Positions 26,780-36,505 are shown, counted from the first letter of the stretch. The stretch is DNA of 64,000 nt from Paludibacteraceae bacterium (GCA_017461505.1 JAFTXV010000010.1:1-64000); one strand, 5' to 3'. The notes: generated by a model from the sequence alone, not told the origin. A program made the numbers and translations.

Positions 26780-27805
26780 TTACCACTCCAGCAATACTTT
26801 GCCACATTGGCCGCTGACCATGACGTCGAAGCCCTTTTGGAAGTCGTCGAAGTGGAAGCGGTGGGTAATCACTGGACTCAAGTCCAGACCACCCAACAAC
26901 ATTTGCTCCATCTGGTACCATGTCTCCCACATGCGGCGACCAGTAATGCCCTTGATTGTCAGCGCGTTGAAGATAATGTCTGACCAATTAACCTTCGTGT
27001 CGCTTGGCAAAATACCCAGCTGCGCGATATTTGCACCCTTATACATGTGCGCAATCATATCATTGAACGCTGCTGGTGCACCCGACATCTCTAGTCCGAT
27101 ATCAAAGCCACGGATACCCAATTGCTTCATTGCGCCCTCGACCGTTTCGCCCTTCGAACCATTCACGGTAATAGTAGCTCCCATCTTCTTGGCAATCTCG
27201 AGGCGTTGCTCGTTGAGGTCAGTCACGACGATATTCTTCGCTCCCGCATAGCGGCAGATACCTGCAGCCATCGTGCCGATCAAACCAGCACCTGTAATCA
27301 GCACATCTTCGCCCAACAATGGGAATGCCAATGCGGTGTGTGTGGCATTGCCGAAGGGGTCCATGATCGCGGCGAAGTCATCTGGAATCTCAGGACGTAC
27401 ATGCACGATATTGCTCTCTGGAATAGATACATACTCTGCGAATGCTCCGTCCTTGCCCATGATACCGACTGAGATGGTGTTCTCGCACACGTGACCCATG
27501 CCACGGCGGCAGTTGCGGCATGTGCCACAAACGATATGTCCCTCAGCGGTCACACGGTCGCCTACTTTCACACCGCGAACACCAGGGCCAACCTCTACGG
27601 CTACACCTACAAACTCGTGCCCCATGATATAGGGTGGGGTGCAATGGCTTTGTGACCACTCGTCCCATTTGTACATATGGAGATCGGTACCGCAAATAGC
27701 GGCTTTGGTTACCTTGATGAGTACATCATTCACGCCTACTTGAGGCATTGGCACCTCTTCCATCCAGAGCCCAGGCTCGGCATAACGTTTTACTAAGGCT
27801 TTCAT
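26780..27805 (-). CDS. tdh: L-threonine 3-dehydrogenase
   Basis: This zinc alcohol dehydrogenase-type enzyme oxidises threonine to 2-amino-3-ketobutyrate with NAD+. Catalytic zinc ligands are seen in CGTDLHMYKW and GHEF. The structural zinc Cys set is in CGTCRNCRRGMGHVC, and the NAD fold in GAGLIGTMAAGICRYAGA. Length 341 is standard. It follows kbl by 26 bp in the same operon, and together they convert threonine to glycine and acetyl-CoA. Confidence 0.96.
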   Translation of the reverse strand: MKALVKRYAEPGLWMEEVPMPQVGVNDVLIKVTKAAICGTDLHMYKWDEWSQSHCTPPYIMGHEFVGVAVEVGPGVRGVKVGDRVTAEGHIVCGTCRNCRRGMGHVCENTISVGIMGKDGAFAEYVSIPESNIVHVRPEIPDDFAAIMDPFGNATHTALAFPLLGEDVLITGAGLIGTMAAGICRYAGAKNIVVTDLNEQRLEIAKKMGATITVNGSKGETVEGAMKQLGIRGFDIGLEMSGAPAAFNDMIAHMYKGANIAQLGILPSDTKVNWSDIIFNALTIKGITGRRMWETWYQMEQMLLGGLDLSPVITHRFHFDDFQKGFDVMVSGQCGKVLLEW

Positions 27806-27814
27806 TATAATGAT

Positions 27815-27842
27815 GAATTATGAATTTTGAATTATGAATTGA
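27815..27842. repeat. 7-mer array between tdh and kbl
   Basis: Four units: gaattat, gaatttt, gaattat and gaattga. It overlaps the last codons of kbl (stop at 27832). Confidence 0.7.
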
Positions 27843-29025
27843 GAACACCAAGGTTCTTTCCGACTTTGATAAAGGCCTCGATACCGCGGTCGAGTTGCTC
27901 GGTGGTATGTGCCGCAGAGAGTTGCACGCGGATGCGCGCTTGACCTTGTGGTACAACTGGGTAGTAGAATCCTGTCACATAAATACCCTCTTCTTGCAAT
28001 GCGGCTGCGAACTCTTGGCTCAAGCGTGCATCGTACAACATCACGGCGCAGATAGCAGACTCCGTTGGCTTGATATCAAAGCCAGCTGCTTTCATCTTAC
28101 TGATAAAGTACTCGGTATTCGCGTGCAAGCGGTCTTGGAGTTCGTTGCTGCGAGTCAATATCTCGAAGGTCTTCAATCCTGCCGCAGCAATCAATGGAGG
28201 AATAGAGTTAGAGAAGAGATATGGACGGCTGCGTTGACGAAGCAGGTCGATAATCTCCTTCTTACCTGTGGTGAAACCACCTACCGAACCGCCAAACGCC
28301 TTGCCCAATGTACCAGTAATGATCTCAATCTTTCCACGGAGATCGTAACGCTCGGTCACACCGTGGCCAGTCTTACCTACCACACCCGCCGAGTGGCTCT
28401 CATCCACCATCACGAGGGCATCGTATTTTTGTGCCAGTTCGTAGATCTTATCCAATGGGCAGACATTACCGTCCATGGAGAACACACCATCGGTAGCAAT
28501 AATGCGGAAGCGTTGTGCTTGCGCTTTCTTGAGTTGCTCCTCCAAATCTGCCATATCGCCATTCGCATAGCGATAACGCACGGCCTTGCAGAGGCGCACG
28601 CCGTCGATGATAGAGGCGTGGTTGAGCGCATCGGAGATGATAGCATCTTTGTCGGTCAATAGTGGCTCGAACAAACCGCCATTGGCATCAAAACAAGCTG
28701 CATAGAGGATAGTATCCTCGGTGCCAAAAAAGTCGGAGATAGCTTGCTCCAATTGCTTGTGGGTGTCCTGTGTACCGCAGATGAAACGCACAGATGCCAT
28801 ACCATAGCCGCGCGCATCCATGCGGTCTTTGGCTGCTTGGATTAGCTCTGGGTTGTCTGCGAGACCAAGGTAGTTGTTGGCGCAGAAGTTAATGACGTCC
28901 TTACCACCTTCCACTTGAATAGCAGAAGATTGTGGAGTGATGATTACTCGCTCATTTTTATACAATCCTGCCTCTTTGATTTCTGTCAAGATTCCTTGCA
29001 GGTGTTTTTGAAAATCTGTATACAT
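27832..29025 (-). CDS. kbl: Glycine C-acetyltransferase (2-amino-3-ketobutyrate CoA ligase)
   Basis: This PLP enzyme cleaves 2-amino-3-ketobutyrate with CoA to glycine and acetyl-CoA. The cofactor lysine lies in GTLGKAFGGSVGG, and other family phrases are NFCANNYLGLA and DESHSAGVVG. The 397-residue length is normal. It is the first gene of kbl-tdh. The upstream gap to argS carries an 11-bp array. Confidence 0.96.
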   Translation of the reverse strand: MYTDFQKHLQGILTEIKEAGLYKNERVIITPQSSAIQVEGGKDVINFCANNYLGLADNPELIQAAKDRMDARGYGMASVRFICGTQDTHKQLEQAISDFFGTEDTILYAACFDANGGLFEPLLTDKDAIISDALNHASIIDGVRLCKAVRYRYANGDMADLEEQLKKAQAQRFRIIATDGVFSMDGNVCPLDKIYELAQKYDALVMVDESHSAGVVGKTGHGVTERYDLRGKIEIITGTLGKAFGGSVGGFTTGKKEIIDLLRQRSRPYLFSNSIPPLIAAAGLKTFEILTRSNELQDRLHANTEYFISKMKAAGFDIKPTESAICAVMLYDARLSQEFAAALQEEGIYVTGFYYPVVPQGQARIRVQLSAAHTTEQLDRGIEAFIKVGKNLGVLNS

Positions 29026-29066
29026 AGTCTATTACCTATTTAATACTTATCAATTATGTTTTTTTT

Positions 29067-29110
29067 ACGGGTTCATGACGGGTTCATACCGAATGTATAC
29101 CGAATCGTTA
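29067..29110. repeat. 11-bp tandem array upstream of kbl
   Basis: Four units: acgggttcatg, acgggttcata, ccgaatgtata and ccgaatcgtta. It fills the gap between the argS stop (29114) and kbl. Confidence 0.8.
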
Positions 29111-29113
29111 TGT

Positions 29114-30925
29114 TTACATGCGGTTAGGAACTTCGATACCAAGAAGGCTCATCGCACTCTTGATAACATTAGCCACAGTTTGTGCCAAAACGAGACGCAA
29201 TGCGCGTTTCTCAGCATCTGCTTCATTCAAGATACTATGATCGTGGTAGAAACTATTGAAGTCGCATGCCAAACTATATGCATAGTTCGCAATCACCGCT
29301 GGTGAGAACTCATCACCTGCTTGACGCACCGCCGCAGGATAATCCACCAAGCGTTGAATCAATGCCAATTCTTTGTCCTCCAGCCTTATCGCCTCATCGC
29401 CTAATTGCCTCATCGCCTCATCGCCCGCTTTGCGGAGTACACTTTGAATACGTGCGTAGGTGTACTGAATAAATGGACCAGTATTACCATTGAAGTCAAT
29501 ACTCTCTTCTGGGTTGAACAGCATATTCTTGCGTGGATCCACTTTCAAGATAAAGTATTTCAATGCACCCAGACCTACCATACGAGCAATCTCGTCGGCT
29601 TCTGCTTCGGTGATGTCAGGAAGGGTATTGACTTTATCTTTTGAAATTTCTTTTGCATCCGCAATCATTTGTGCCATCAGGTCGTCTGCATCGACTACGG
29701 TACCTTCGCGACTCTTCATCTTACCGTTAGGCAACTCCACCATACCGTAGCTGAAGTGCACCAACTCCTTACCGAATGGGAAACCCAAACGGTCGAGCAG
29801 GATACTCAGCACCTTGAAGTGGTATTCTTGCTCGTTACCCACTACATACACCATCTTATCAATAGGGTAGTCCTCAAAGCGCAACTTCGCAGTACCAATA
29901 TCTTGGGTCATATATACGGATGTACCGTCTGCACGCAAGAGAAGCTTCTCATCCAATCCGTTTTGTGCGAGGTCAGCCCAAACAGAGCCGTCTTCACGGC
30001 GGTAGAAATCCCCCTTCTCCAATCCGCGCTCTACTTCGCCTTTGCCCACAAGGTAGGTATCTGATTCGTAGTAGATCTTGTCAAAACCTACACCCATTTG
30101 TTGGTATGTCTCGTCAAAACCCGCATATACCCACTCGTTCATCTTTTGCCACAAAGCACGAACCTCAGGATCGTTTTGCTCCCATTTTACGAGCATCGCT
30201 TGTGCCTCTTTAATGAGTGGTGCCTCTTTTTTTGCGGTCTCCTCGTCCATGCCTTGCGCCATGAGTTCCTTGATTTGAGCCTTGTACTCTACATCAAAGC
30301 GTACATAGTAGTCACCAATCAAATGGTCGCCCTTTTTGCCGCTATTCTCGGGTGTCTCGCCATTGCCGAACTTCTGCCATGCGAGCATCGACTTGCAGAT
30401 ATGAATACCACGGTCGTTCACGATATTGGTCTTCACTACGTTCCATCCATTAGCCTCTTGAATCTTGGCAATTGAGTAGCCAAGTAGGTTATTGCGCACG
30501 TGGCCGAGGTGCAATGGTTTGTTGGTGTTTGGTGATGAATATTCCACCATCATTAGGGGCTTCTCGCCTTCTCCGCGTGAGAGTTGTCCGTATTCAGCAT
30601 TTCTTGCAATCGCTTGGAGTTGTTCTACCCAGTAACTTTGTGCAATGCTGAGGTTCAAGAATCCTTGTACTGCATTGTACTTTTCGATAAGTCCTTGTTC
30701 TTGGTTCTTGGTTCCTTGCTCCAATAGTTTCTCGCCCACCTCTTGTGCCACTACGGATGGTGCCTTGCGAGCTGCTTTTACGAATGGGAATACCACCAAT
30801 GTAATATCACCCTCAAACTCTGCGCGAGTCTTCTGAAACTGCACTTGCGCAGGAGTTATTTCAATACCATAGAGGTTTTTAACTGCCTCTTGTACTTTAG
30901 GAATAAGAATCTCTTCTAATTTCAT
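29114..30925 (-). CDS. argS: Arginyl-tRNA synthetase with two repeat-derived segments
   Basis: This class I synthetase charges tRNA-Arg. The HIGH motif appears as HLGH (PLHLGHVRNN) and the KMSKS equivalent as GKMKSREGT. The C-terminal DALR anticodon-binding domain ends GIEVPNRM. Length 603 is slightly above average. Two places carry short tandem words in frame. At 30693-30727, 7-mers (ccttgtt, cttggtt, cttggtt, ccttgct, ccaatag) give LLEQGTKNQEQG. At 29384-29423, five 8-mers (ccttatcg, cctcatcg and so on) give DEAMRQLGDEAIRL at the start of the DALR domain. Both should be surface loops. Confidence 0.95.
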   Translation of the reverse strand: MKLEEILIPKVQEAVKNLYGIEITPAQVQFQKTRAEFEGDITLVVFPFVKAARKAPSVVAQEVGEKLLEQGTKNQEQGLIEKYNAVQGFLNLSIAQSYWVEQLQAIARNAEYGQLSRGEGEKPLMMVEYSSPNTNKPLHLGHVRNNLLGYSIAKIQEANGWNVVKTNIVNDRGIHICKSMLAWQKFGNGETPENSGKKGDHLIGDYYVRFDVEYKAQIKELMAQGMDEETAKKEAPLIKEAQAMLVKWEQNDPEVRALWQKMNEWVYAGFDETYQQMGVGFDKIYYESDTYLVGKGEVERGLEKGDFYRREDGSVWADLAQNGLDEKLLLRADGTSVYMTQDIGTAKLRFEDYPIDKMVYVVGNEQEYHFKVLSILLDRLGFPFGKELVHFSYGMVELPNGKMKSREGTVVDADDLMAQMIADAKEISKDKVNTLPDITEAEADEIARMVGLGALKYFILKVDPRKNMLFNPEESIDFNGNTGPFIQYTYARIQSVLRKAGDEAMRQLGDEAIRLEDKELALIQRLVDYPAAVRQAGDEFSPAVIANYAYSLACDFNSFYHDHSILNEADAEKRALRLVLAQTVANVIKSAMSLLGIEVPNRM

Positions 30926-30934
30926 ATATCTAGC

Positions 30935-30969
30935 CTTTAAACTCTAAACTTTAAACTTGAAACTTCAAA
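30935..30969. repeat. 7-mer array between argS and the aminopeptidase gene
   Basis: Five units: ctttaaa, ctctaaa, ctttaaa, cttgaaa and cttcaaa. It covers the stop codon of the upstream aminopeptidase gene (30965). Confidence 0.8.
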
Positions 30970-32779
30970 CTGCCAACGGCATACATTTCTCTTTCAACCA
31001 TGCTGCTTCTTCTGCTTCGAGCAGTGGTGCGACCTCTGCATATACCCATGCATGGTAATTGTTAATCCATGTGATCTCCTGCTCGGTCATACGACTGAGG
31101 TCAATCATATTGGTGTCGTAGTAGCACAACGTCAATGTTTCAAACTCTAGATAAGTTTCACCTGTAGTATGAGTGCCTAGTTCTCTTGCCTCGCGTACAG
31201 CAATCAAGTTCTCTATACGAATGCCATATTCGTTGGTGCGATAGATTCCTGGCTCATCGGAGCATATGTTACCCACTTGCAATGGGTTTGGGTTGTTGTC
31301 TGTACGGATGTTTTGTGGCCCCTCATGGCAACCCATGAAGTGACCCACTCCGTGTCCTGTACCATGGCCATACGTCATGCCCTCAGCCCAGAGGAACTGA
31401 CGTGCTAACACATCCAACTGGTTGCCGCGTGTGCCTTTAGGGAAACGTGCGCATGCCAATGCGATATGTCCTTTCAATACCAGGGTATAATCACGTTTTA
31501 CTGCCGCAGGTATATTGGCTGGATTGCCGACCCAAATGGTGCGGGTGATGTCGGTTGTACCATCCAAATACTGACCGCCTGAATCCAATAGCAATACGCC
31601 AGCGCCTTCAACCTTTGCACACTCCGAGGGGGTAGCGTGGTAGTGTACAATCGCACCATTGCCTTTCCACCCTGCTATCGTGCAGAAACTATCATCGGTG
31701 TAGTTCTCGCCCATAGCGCGGAACTCGCCCAATTTTGTAGCCAATGTGATCTCAGTTTGTGGCGTTTGTAGTGCCTCGTTCTCAAGCCAGCGGAAGAAGC
31801 GGGTCAGCGCTACCGCATCTTTGCGCATGGCAAGACGTTCGCCTTGGAGTTCGGTGTCGTTCTTCACACTCTGCATCTTCAGCACAGGGCTTGGGCTAAC
31901 GTTCACTTTGTTAGCAGCAGGGTTGATAGCTTCGTACAATGCTTCATTGACTTTGCTACCATCATACATGATAGCAGATACATTAATATCTTTTAGATAA
32001 TCAAATACTTGGTTATAATCTTGCACGCATACATTGATGCGATTGAGGTATGCGCGCGCAGCATCATCAAGCTTGTTTGGCGCTACAAAGATGGTGCATC
32101 TATCCATCTCTACCACTACATAACTGATAAGGCATGGGGTGTAATCCACATCCTTACCACGAATATTCAGCAGCCAACCAATCTCGTCCAAAGCCGACAC
32201 TACGAGCGCCTCGCAATGCTTTTCTCGTAGGGCTTGTCGCACGCGTCCCAATTTGCTCTCCACACTTTCGCCAGTGTATTTTTCTTCGTATTCATAGAGC
32301 AATGAGGTAGGAATAGCAGGGCGGCACTCAGTCCATAGTGGAGAGATAAGGTCAATGGATACCAACTCCAATCCTCCTTCTTCCAACGTGGCCTTCAATT
32401 CGCGATATCCATTTACGCTGTACATCTCTGGATTTACCGCCACTTTACCAATAGCCCATTGCCCATTTCCTATAGCCTTACTCAGCCACTCTGGGATACT
32501 AGGGCAGTCGATATCGCTTTCACGCATCAGTTTCACCGTAGTGCCTTGTAGTTCCGCCTCCGCTTGTAGATAGTAACGGCTATCGGTCCAGAGCAAGGCT
32601 TGGTCTAGAGTGATGACCGCAGTACCAGTCTCACCCAGAAAACCTGTAATCCATGACATCTCGGTCCAATGTTCTGCCATATATTCGCTGGCGTGTGGGT
32701 CTGTACCAGGTACGATACATGCCCATACTCCCTTTTCTTTCATCAGCGCCCGTAGCGCAGCTAATCTCTCTTTAATCAT
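30965..32779 (-). CDS. Xaa-Pro aminopeptidase, M24 family
   Basis: This two-metal exopeptidase of 604 residues removes N-terminal residues before proline. It has the long eukaryote-like P1 layout: two creatinase-type N-terminal domains and a pita-bread catalytic domain. Metal ligands are seen in DSGGQYLDGTTDITRT (two Asp), GHGTGHGVGHF (His), DEPGIY (Glu) and IRIENL (Glu). No signal peptide, so probably cytoplasmic. Four 7-mers at 32448-32475 (ccaatag, cccattg, cccattt, cctatag) encode the in-frame segment AIGNGQWAIG in the N-terminal domain. Confidence 0.93.
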   Translation of the reverse strand: MIKERLAALRALMKEKGVWACIVPGTDPHASEYMAEHWTEMSWITGFLGETGTAVITLDQALLWTDSRYYLQAEAELQGTTVKLMRESDIDCPSIPEWLSKAIGNGQWAIGKVAVNPEMYSVNGYRELKATLEEGGLELVSIDLISPLWTECRPAIPTSLLYEYEEKYTGESVESKLGRVRQALREKHCEALVVSALDEIGWLLNIRGKDVDYTPCLISYVVVEMDRCTIFVAPNKLDDAARAYLNRINVCVQDYNQVFDYLKDINVSAIMYDGSKVNEALYEAINPAANKVNVSPSPVLKMQSVKNDTELQGERLAMRKDAVALTRFFRWLENEALQTPQTEITLATKLGEFRAMGENYTDDSFCTIAGWKGNGAIVHYHATPSECAKVEGAGVLLLDSGGQYLDGTTDITRTIWVGNPANIPAAVKRDYTLVLKGHIALACARFPKGTRGNQLDVLARQFLWAEGMTYGHGTGHGVGHFMGCHEGPQNIRTDNNPNPLQVGNICSDEPGIYRTNEYGIRIENLIAVREARELGTHTTGETYLEFETLTLCYYDTNMIDLSRMTEQEITWINNYHAWVYAEVAPLLEAEEAAWLKEKCMPLAV

Positions 32780-32782
32780 TGC

Positions 32783-32817
32783 CTCTAAACACTAAACTCT
32801 AAACAGTAAACTCATTT
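32783..32817. repeat. 7-mer array between the aminopeptidase gene and nadC
   Basis: Five units: ctctaaa, cactaaa, ctctaaa, cagtaaa and ctcattt. It runs into the end of nadC (stop at 32812-32814). Confidence 0.8.
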
Positions 32818-33678
32818 CACCGCCTTAAACGACATATCCAGACTCTTTATCGAGTGGGTCAATGCACCTACACTCACAAAGTCCACGCCTGTCTCTGCAT
32901 AGCTGCGGATAGTGTCAATGGTAATACCTCCACTAGATTCAATTTCAATATGTTTGCCGTTCTCCTTCTCCCAAGCGCGGATAATCTCCACTGCACCTTT
33001 GGTGCGCTCTGGCGAGAAATTATCTAGCATAATGCGGTCTGGTATGTGGGTTGCGAGTGCTTCGCGAATCTCGTCCTCGTTGCGAGTTTCGATCTCAATG
33101 CGGAGATCTTTGCCTTTCTCCTCACAGTAATTCTTTGCACGGGTAAGTGCTGCGGTGATGCCGCCTGAGAAATCCACGTGATTGTCCTTCAGTAGGATCA
33201 TGTCGAACAATCCGATACGGTGGTTCATACCACCACCGATGAGTACAGCCTCTTTCTCCAAATAACGCAGACCAGGAGTGGTCTTGCGGGTGTCCAAGAC
33301 GTGGCAACCAGTGCCTTCAATCAGACTTTGGTATTTGTGTGCTGTGGTGGCTACGCCTGACATGCGTTGCATCACGTTGAGCATAGTGCGCTCAATTTGC
33401 AAAAGACTCAACTCTTTGCCATATACACGAAAAGCAATATCGCCTGGCTTTACATGCGTACCATCCTCAATGAACTGTTCCATCTTGCAATCAGGATCAA
33501 AGTAGGCAATAATCTCTTTCGCCACTTCGATACCAGCGATGATACCCTCTTCTTTCACTATCAGTTGTTGGCAACCCATCTCTGTTTCTGGGATGCAACT
33601 CAGCGATGTATGATCGCCGTCGCGAATGTCTTCCTCAAACCAAACAGCAATCAGTTTCTGCAATTCTTTTGTATCCAT
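32812..33678 (-). CDS. nadC: Nicotinate-nucleotide pyrophosphorylase (carboxylating)
   Basis: NadC turns quinolinate and PRPP into nicotinate mononucleotide in de novo NAD synthesis. The 288 residues show the N-terminal EEDIRDGDHTS, the active-site DTRKTTPGLRYLEKEAV, the NHRIGLFD stretch and the C-terminal ESSGGI phosphate site. It heads the nadC-aminopeptidase-argS series and has its own promoter, 70-100 bp upstream. Confidence 0.95.
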   Translation of the reverse strand: MDTKELQKLIAVWFEEDIRDGDHTSLSCIPETEMGCQQLIVKEEGIIAGIEVAKEIIAYFDPDCKMEQFIEDGTHVKPGDIAFRVYGKELSLLQIERTMLNVMQRMSGVATTAHKYQSLIEGTGCHVLDTRKTTPGLRYLEKEAVLIGGGMNHRIGLFDMILLKDNHVDFSGGITAALTRAKNYCEEKGKDLRIEIETRNEDEIREALATHIPDRIMLDNFSPERTKGAVEIIRAWEKENGKHIEIESSGGITIDTIRSYAETGVDFVSVGALTHSIKSLDMSFKAVK

Positions 33679-33732
33679 ATAGTAATTATTTTTTTGTCAA
33701 ATTAGCATCAGTTGACGTCCAAACATAAGCAC

Positions 33733-33779
33733 GTCGCCTTTGGGCGACAAAGGTACAAAAAAAATGGCAAATACGCAAA
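33733..33779 (-). promoter_or_regulatory. nadC promoter with a hairpin at the transcript start
   Basis: The minus strand shows TTTG (33779-33776), a 20-bp spacer and TACCTTTG (33755-33748). The hairpin GTCGCC-caaa-GGCGAC (33748-33733) starts right at the expected first transcribed bases. Confidence 0.75.
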
Positions 33780-33801
33780 TTTTTAGTAAAAAATTCATTT
33801 T

Positions 33802-35253
33802 TTACTCTTCGATATATTCGTAGCAACCTGCATCGGGATACTGTTTGCGGCGATTGCCCGCTCTATCTTGTGGATAGGACAATGCCACAATACTATCTCC
33901 TATGCCGCGTGCTGGAGACAATGAGTCCAAACGAAAATCGTAATAATGATATTCTTTATAGAGATAATAGATATTTCGGAATACACAACTGTCTGAATCT
34001 GATGCATATACATTGTTCTTTGCGTACACTTCATCCAATGAATCCGTACGCAAATAATTACCCTCAAATCTACCTTCGTAATAATCCGATAATGGCGTCG
34101 CTACCACCAAATTGTTTTTTCTTCCGCCGGTGATAATGCAGTTGCTAAACGAACTATTTGTCTTGGCGTTGTTTTTGCTGAGGTTGTTGATATATACAGC
34201 CGCCACATCATCCGCAAGGATATTATTGTGGATGTTCAAATTGGTGTATGGATATCCGTAATAGGCAGCAATAGTATTGTGCACAAAATTGTGTTTGCCT
34301 CCAGCCACATATACGCAGTACGAAGCACAATTGCTAATCTCACAGTTCACCACATCTGCATCCACATTTTGCAACACCAATCCATATATACTATGGTTGT
34401 GTATGCGACTATTTGTGAGTGTTAATTTGGGCAAACTTATGTCTTTTGCGTCGGAATAGACGTATAGTCCAATACTTCCTGACAATACCTCTATATAATC
34501 CAACGTATATGTAGGTGGCAAGTCGCCTTCTGGGTGTATCAAATAAATACCATCCCATTGACCCGAAGCCATACGGTATGGGACAGAATCAAATAGCATA
34601 TCCGTTCTGTCTCCACGGAAAATAATAGGTTGATCTTTTGTTCCTTTTGCACTTACATTACCGTAAGCATATATCATGGCTCCCGTATGCATATAGATGG
34701 TTGTACCTGCTTCAATAGTTAAATTGCCGGCCACAGCGACTGTGTCGTATAGCAAATAGGGCTTGGTGTTTTGCAATGTGAGGTTTTGATATACCTTCAA
34801 GCCATTTTTACCTCGTATCTTTTCAATGTTTTGCCCGTAGGCCTGCAATCTAATGTGCTGCCACTTACCATTGACCCCAAACGCAATATCATCTTCTACC
34901 AATACGGGTATATTCTCGTCTTGTGGGTCAATATTCGCGCGCACGAACATAAATAGACTATCCCCACCTCGCACAACAATATTGCGCATCTCGTCCACAT
35001 TGTTTTCACCATCCAGATTGATATAGAAGTATTTCCCCTCTCCCATCTGCACGCGTTCTATATTAATCGCGTTTTTGTTGGGATTATACACCATCACCGT
35101 CTTAGTGGATGTACCTATCGTGGTGAATACCGTGTCAAACAATAGCGTATCGTGCGAGAATGTCAACTGCAATGCCGCGTCGTTCGATACAATATCAGGC
35201 TGACACGATGCCAAACCAATTGCTAATAATAGTATGTATAATCCCTTCTTCAT
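33802..35253 (-). CDS. Lipoprotein with right-handed beta-helix
   Basis: The 483-residue protein has a type II signal (LLLAIGLASC). After an N-terminal domain of about 150 residues come short rungs typical of a right-handed parallel beta-helix (NLTIEAGTTIYMHTGAMIYA, SIYGLVLQNVDADVVNCEIS, and NNILADDVAAVYIN). The end LSYPQDRAGNRRKQYPDAGCY is a known finish of such proteins. The role is unknown; surface glycan or envelope contact is plausible. Its ATG overlaps the stop of the PorT-like gene by one base (TAATG). Confidence 0.82.
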   Translation of the reverse strand: MKKGLYILLLAIGLASCQPDIVSNDAALQLTFSHDTLLFDTVFTTIGTSTKTVMVYNPNKNAINIERVQMGEGKYFYINLDGENNVDEMRNIVVRGGDSLFMFVRANIDPQDENIPVLVEDDIAFGVNGKWQHIRLQAYGQNIEKIRGKNGLKVYQNLTLQNTKPYLLYDTVAVAGNLTIEAGTTIYMHTGAMIYAYGNVSAKGTKDQPIIFRGDRTDMLFDSVPYRMASGQWDGIYLIHPEGDLPPTYTLDYIEVLSGSIGLYVYSDAKDISLPKLTLTNSRIHNHSIYGLVLQNVDADVVNCEISNCASYCVYVAGGKHNFVHNTIAAYYGYPYTNLNIHNNILADDVAAVYINNLSKNNAKTNSSFSNCIITGGRKNNLVVATPLSDYYEGRFEGNYLRTDSLDEVYAKNNVYASDSDSCVFRNIYYLYKEYHYYDFRLDSLSPARGIGDSIVALSYPQDRAGNRRKQYPDAGCYEYIEE

Positions 35254-36002
35254 TATTCAAAGTTAAATACAATAGACAACTGTTGATGTGTCATTTTTTT
35301 GATAGCATCCGAATAAAAGTGATCATCACCAGCAATGCCCCACGCATTCTCTTGTTTAGCGGAGGTTGGTACGTGTGCATCCAAGAATCCAATCTGATAC
35401 TTGATTTCTGGGCATAACTTAAACCATCTAAAATAGAAATCACAACCAAATCCTGCTGATACAAACGCATCAAATGGCTTGTGCAACAATACTTTTTCTT
35501 TATCGCGGAAACACTCCACCTGCACACCGCCGCCCACAATCACGTATGGACGATAATTCACCTCACGTTCTGCCGACCATTTTAGGTAGAGTGGGATGCT
35601 GACTGGGATGGTCAGCAGACTTGGCTTATTGCCTTCTCGTGTGCCTTCCACCTTGTCGGTTGTATAGCTCTTGTAGGTGACACTTCTTTCGCCAAAATGC
35701 AAACCAGGGGTAAATCGTAAACTCAAGTGGCGACTCAATCGTAGGTCTGCGATAAATCCCACCTCAAATCCAGCACCGACGGACACGGTTCTAGGGTGGT
35801 ACACATTCCCGTTCGCACCAGGCATGCCCAACTGAGTTACACTATCGTTCTCTTGAATATGATACGATAGCATATCTACACCCATATAAAATCCAAAATG
35901 TATCAGTTTGTCATCTACATACGGGTTGTTTTGTGCTCTCAGTGGCATAGCCGCCATCAATAGCACAAACAAAACACCTATTAATTGTAGTCTTTTTTTC
36001 AT
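35253..36002 (-). CDS. porT: PorT-like outer-membrane beta-barrel protein
   Basis: The 249-residue protein has a signal peptide (LIGVLFVLLMAAMPLRAQ) and alternating beta-barrel strands. The order of phrases HFGFYMGVDM, VGAGFEVGFIADLRL, LSLRFTPGLHFGERSV, LLTIPVSIPLYLKW, YRPYVIVGGG and FGCDFYFRWFKLCPEIK follows what I know of PorT, a T9SS component. This agrees with the T9SS sorting domain on the protein at 50487. PorT-family barrels also include non-T9SS members, so the symbol is a good but unproven match. It overlaps aroQ by 4 bp and the lipoprotein gene by 1 bp. Confidence 0.7.
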   Translation of the reverse strand: MKKRLQLIGVLFVLLMAAMPLRAQNNPYVDDKLIHFGFYMGVDMLSYHIQENDSVTQLGMPGANGNVYHPRTVSVGAGFEVGFIADLRLSRHLSLRFTPGLHFGERSVTYKSYTTDKVEGTREGNKPSLLTIPVSIPLYLKWSAEREVNYRPYVIVGGGVQVECFRDKEKVLLHKPFDAFVSAGFGCDFYFRWFKLCPEIKYQIGFLDAHVPTSAKQENAWGIAGDDHFYSDAIKKMTHQQLSIVFNFE

Positions 36003-36505
36003 TTGTTATGATTGATAATCCATTCCACTGCTTCTTGGTAGCCATCAGTACCGTGTCCTACAATGCTATGTGCACATACATCCGTCAGAAGGCTCACTTG
36101 CCTAAAGGCTTCACGCTTTCTAATGTCCGATATATGCACTTCTACCACAGGTACTTCTGCGCATGCTACAGCATCACGTAATGCTATGCTTGTATGCGTA
36201 TATCCCCCAGCATTCAATACAATGCCTTTAACCACTCTGCTACAGCCCGAGGGGCGTTCTACAGGCGTAGCCGATCTACCATCTACCGCCTGCAGATAAG
36301 CGTTCTCTAAACTAGCAAGACCGTAGCTTTGCACCCAATCAATCAAATCTCCTTCATGATTGGATTGGCAATATTCAAAGTGCACATCAGGGTATGCCCG
36401 CTGAATATCCACAAGCACCTGCTCCATGGATTTTGTCCCATAGATACTAGGCTCTCTCTTACCTAGCAGATTCAAGTTTGGACCATTGACTATCACTATC
36501 TTCAT
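35999..36505 (-). CDS. aroQ: Type II 3-dehydroquinate dehydratase with inserted segment
   Basis: AroQ dehydrates 3-dehydroquinate in the shikimate pathway. The core is clear: NGPNLNLLGKREPSIYG at the N-terminus with the catalytic Tyr in SIYG, NAGGYTHTS, and the His phrase VEVHISDI. At 168 residues it exceeds the usual 140-150. The extra part is a segment ending DGRSATPVERPSGCSRVV, just before GIVLNAGGYTHTS where family members run straight through. Its DNA (about 36225-36310) is a mosaic of repeat words (agcccgaggggcg, ctacaggcgtagcc, cctttaacc, cgttctctaaac). The insertion is in frame and leaves the catalytic residues intact. Confidence 0.93.
   Translation of the reverse strand: MKIVIVNGPNLNLLGKREPSIYGTKSMEQVLVDIQRAYPDVHFEYCQSNHEGDLIDWVQSYGLASLENAYLQAVDGRSATPVERPSGCSRVVKGIVLNAGGYTHTSIALRDAVACAEVPVVEVHISDIRKREAFRQVSLLTDVCAHSIVGHGTDGYQEAVEWIINHNK
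36225..36310. repeat. Palindromic repeat mosaic inserted in aroQ
   Basis: It contains the palindromic word agcccgaggggcgttct, also met in variant form in mtaB (39781) and at 36538. It also has the 20-base word CTACAGGCGTAGCCGATCTA (36259-36278), which recurs at 43897 inside gene A1 on the other coding strand. It is read as an extra peptide in AroQ. Confidence 0.75.

Noticed and set aside
30935-32817. Telomere-like repeats (ctctaaa resembles plant-type ccctaaa)
   Set aside because: The arrays are short, internal, degenerate and lie between ordinary genes of a bacterial chromosome; the likeness is chance.
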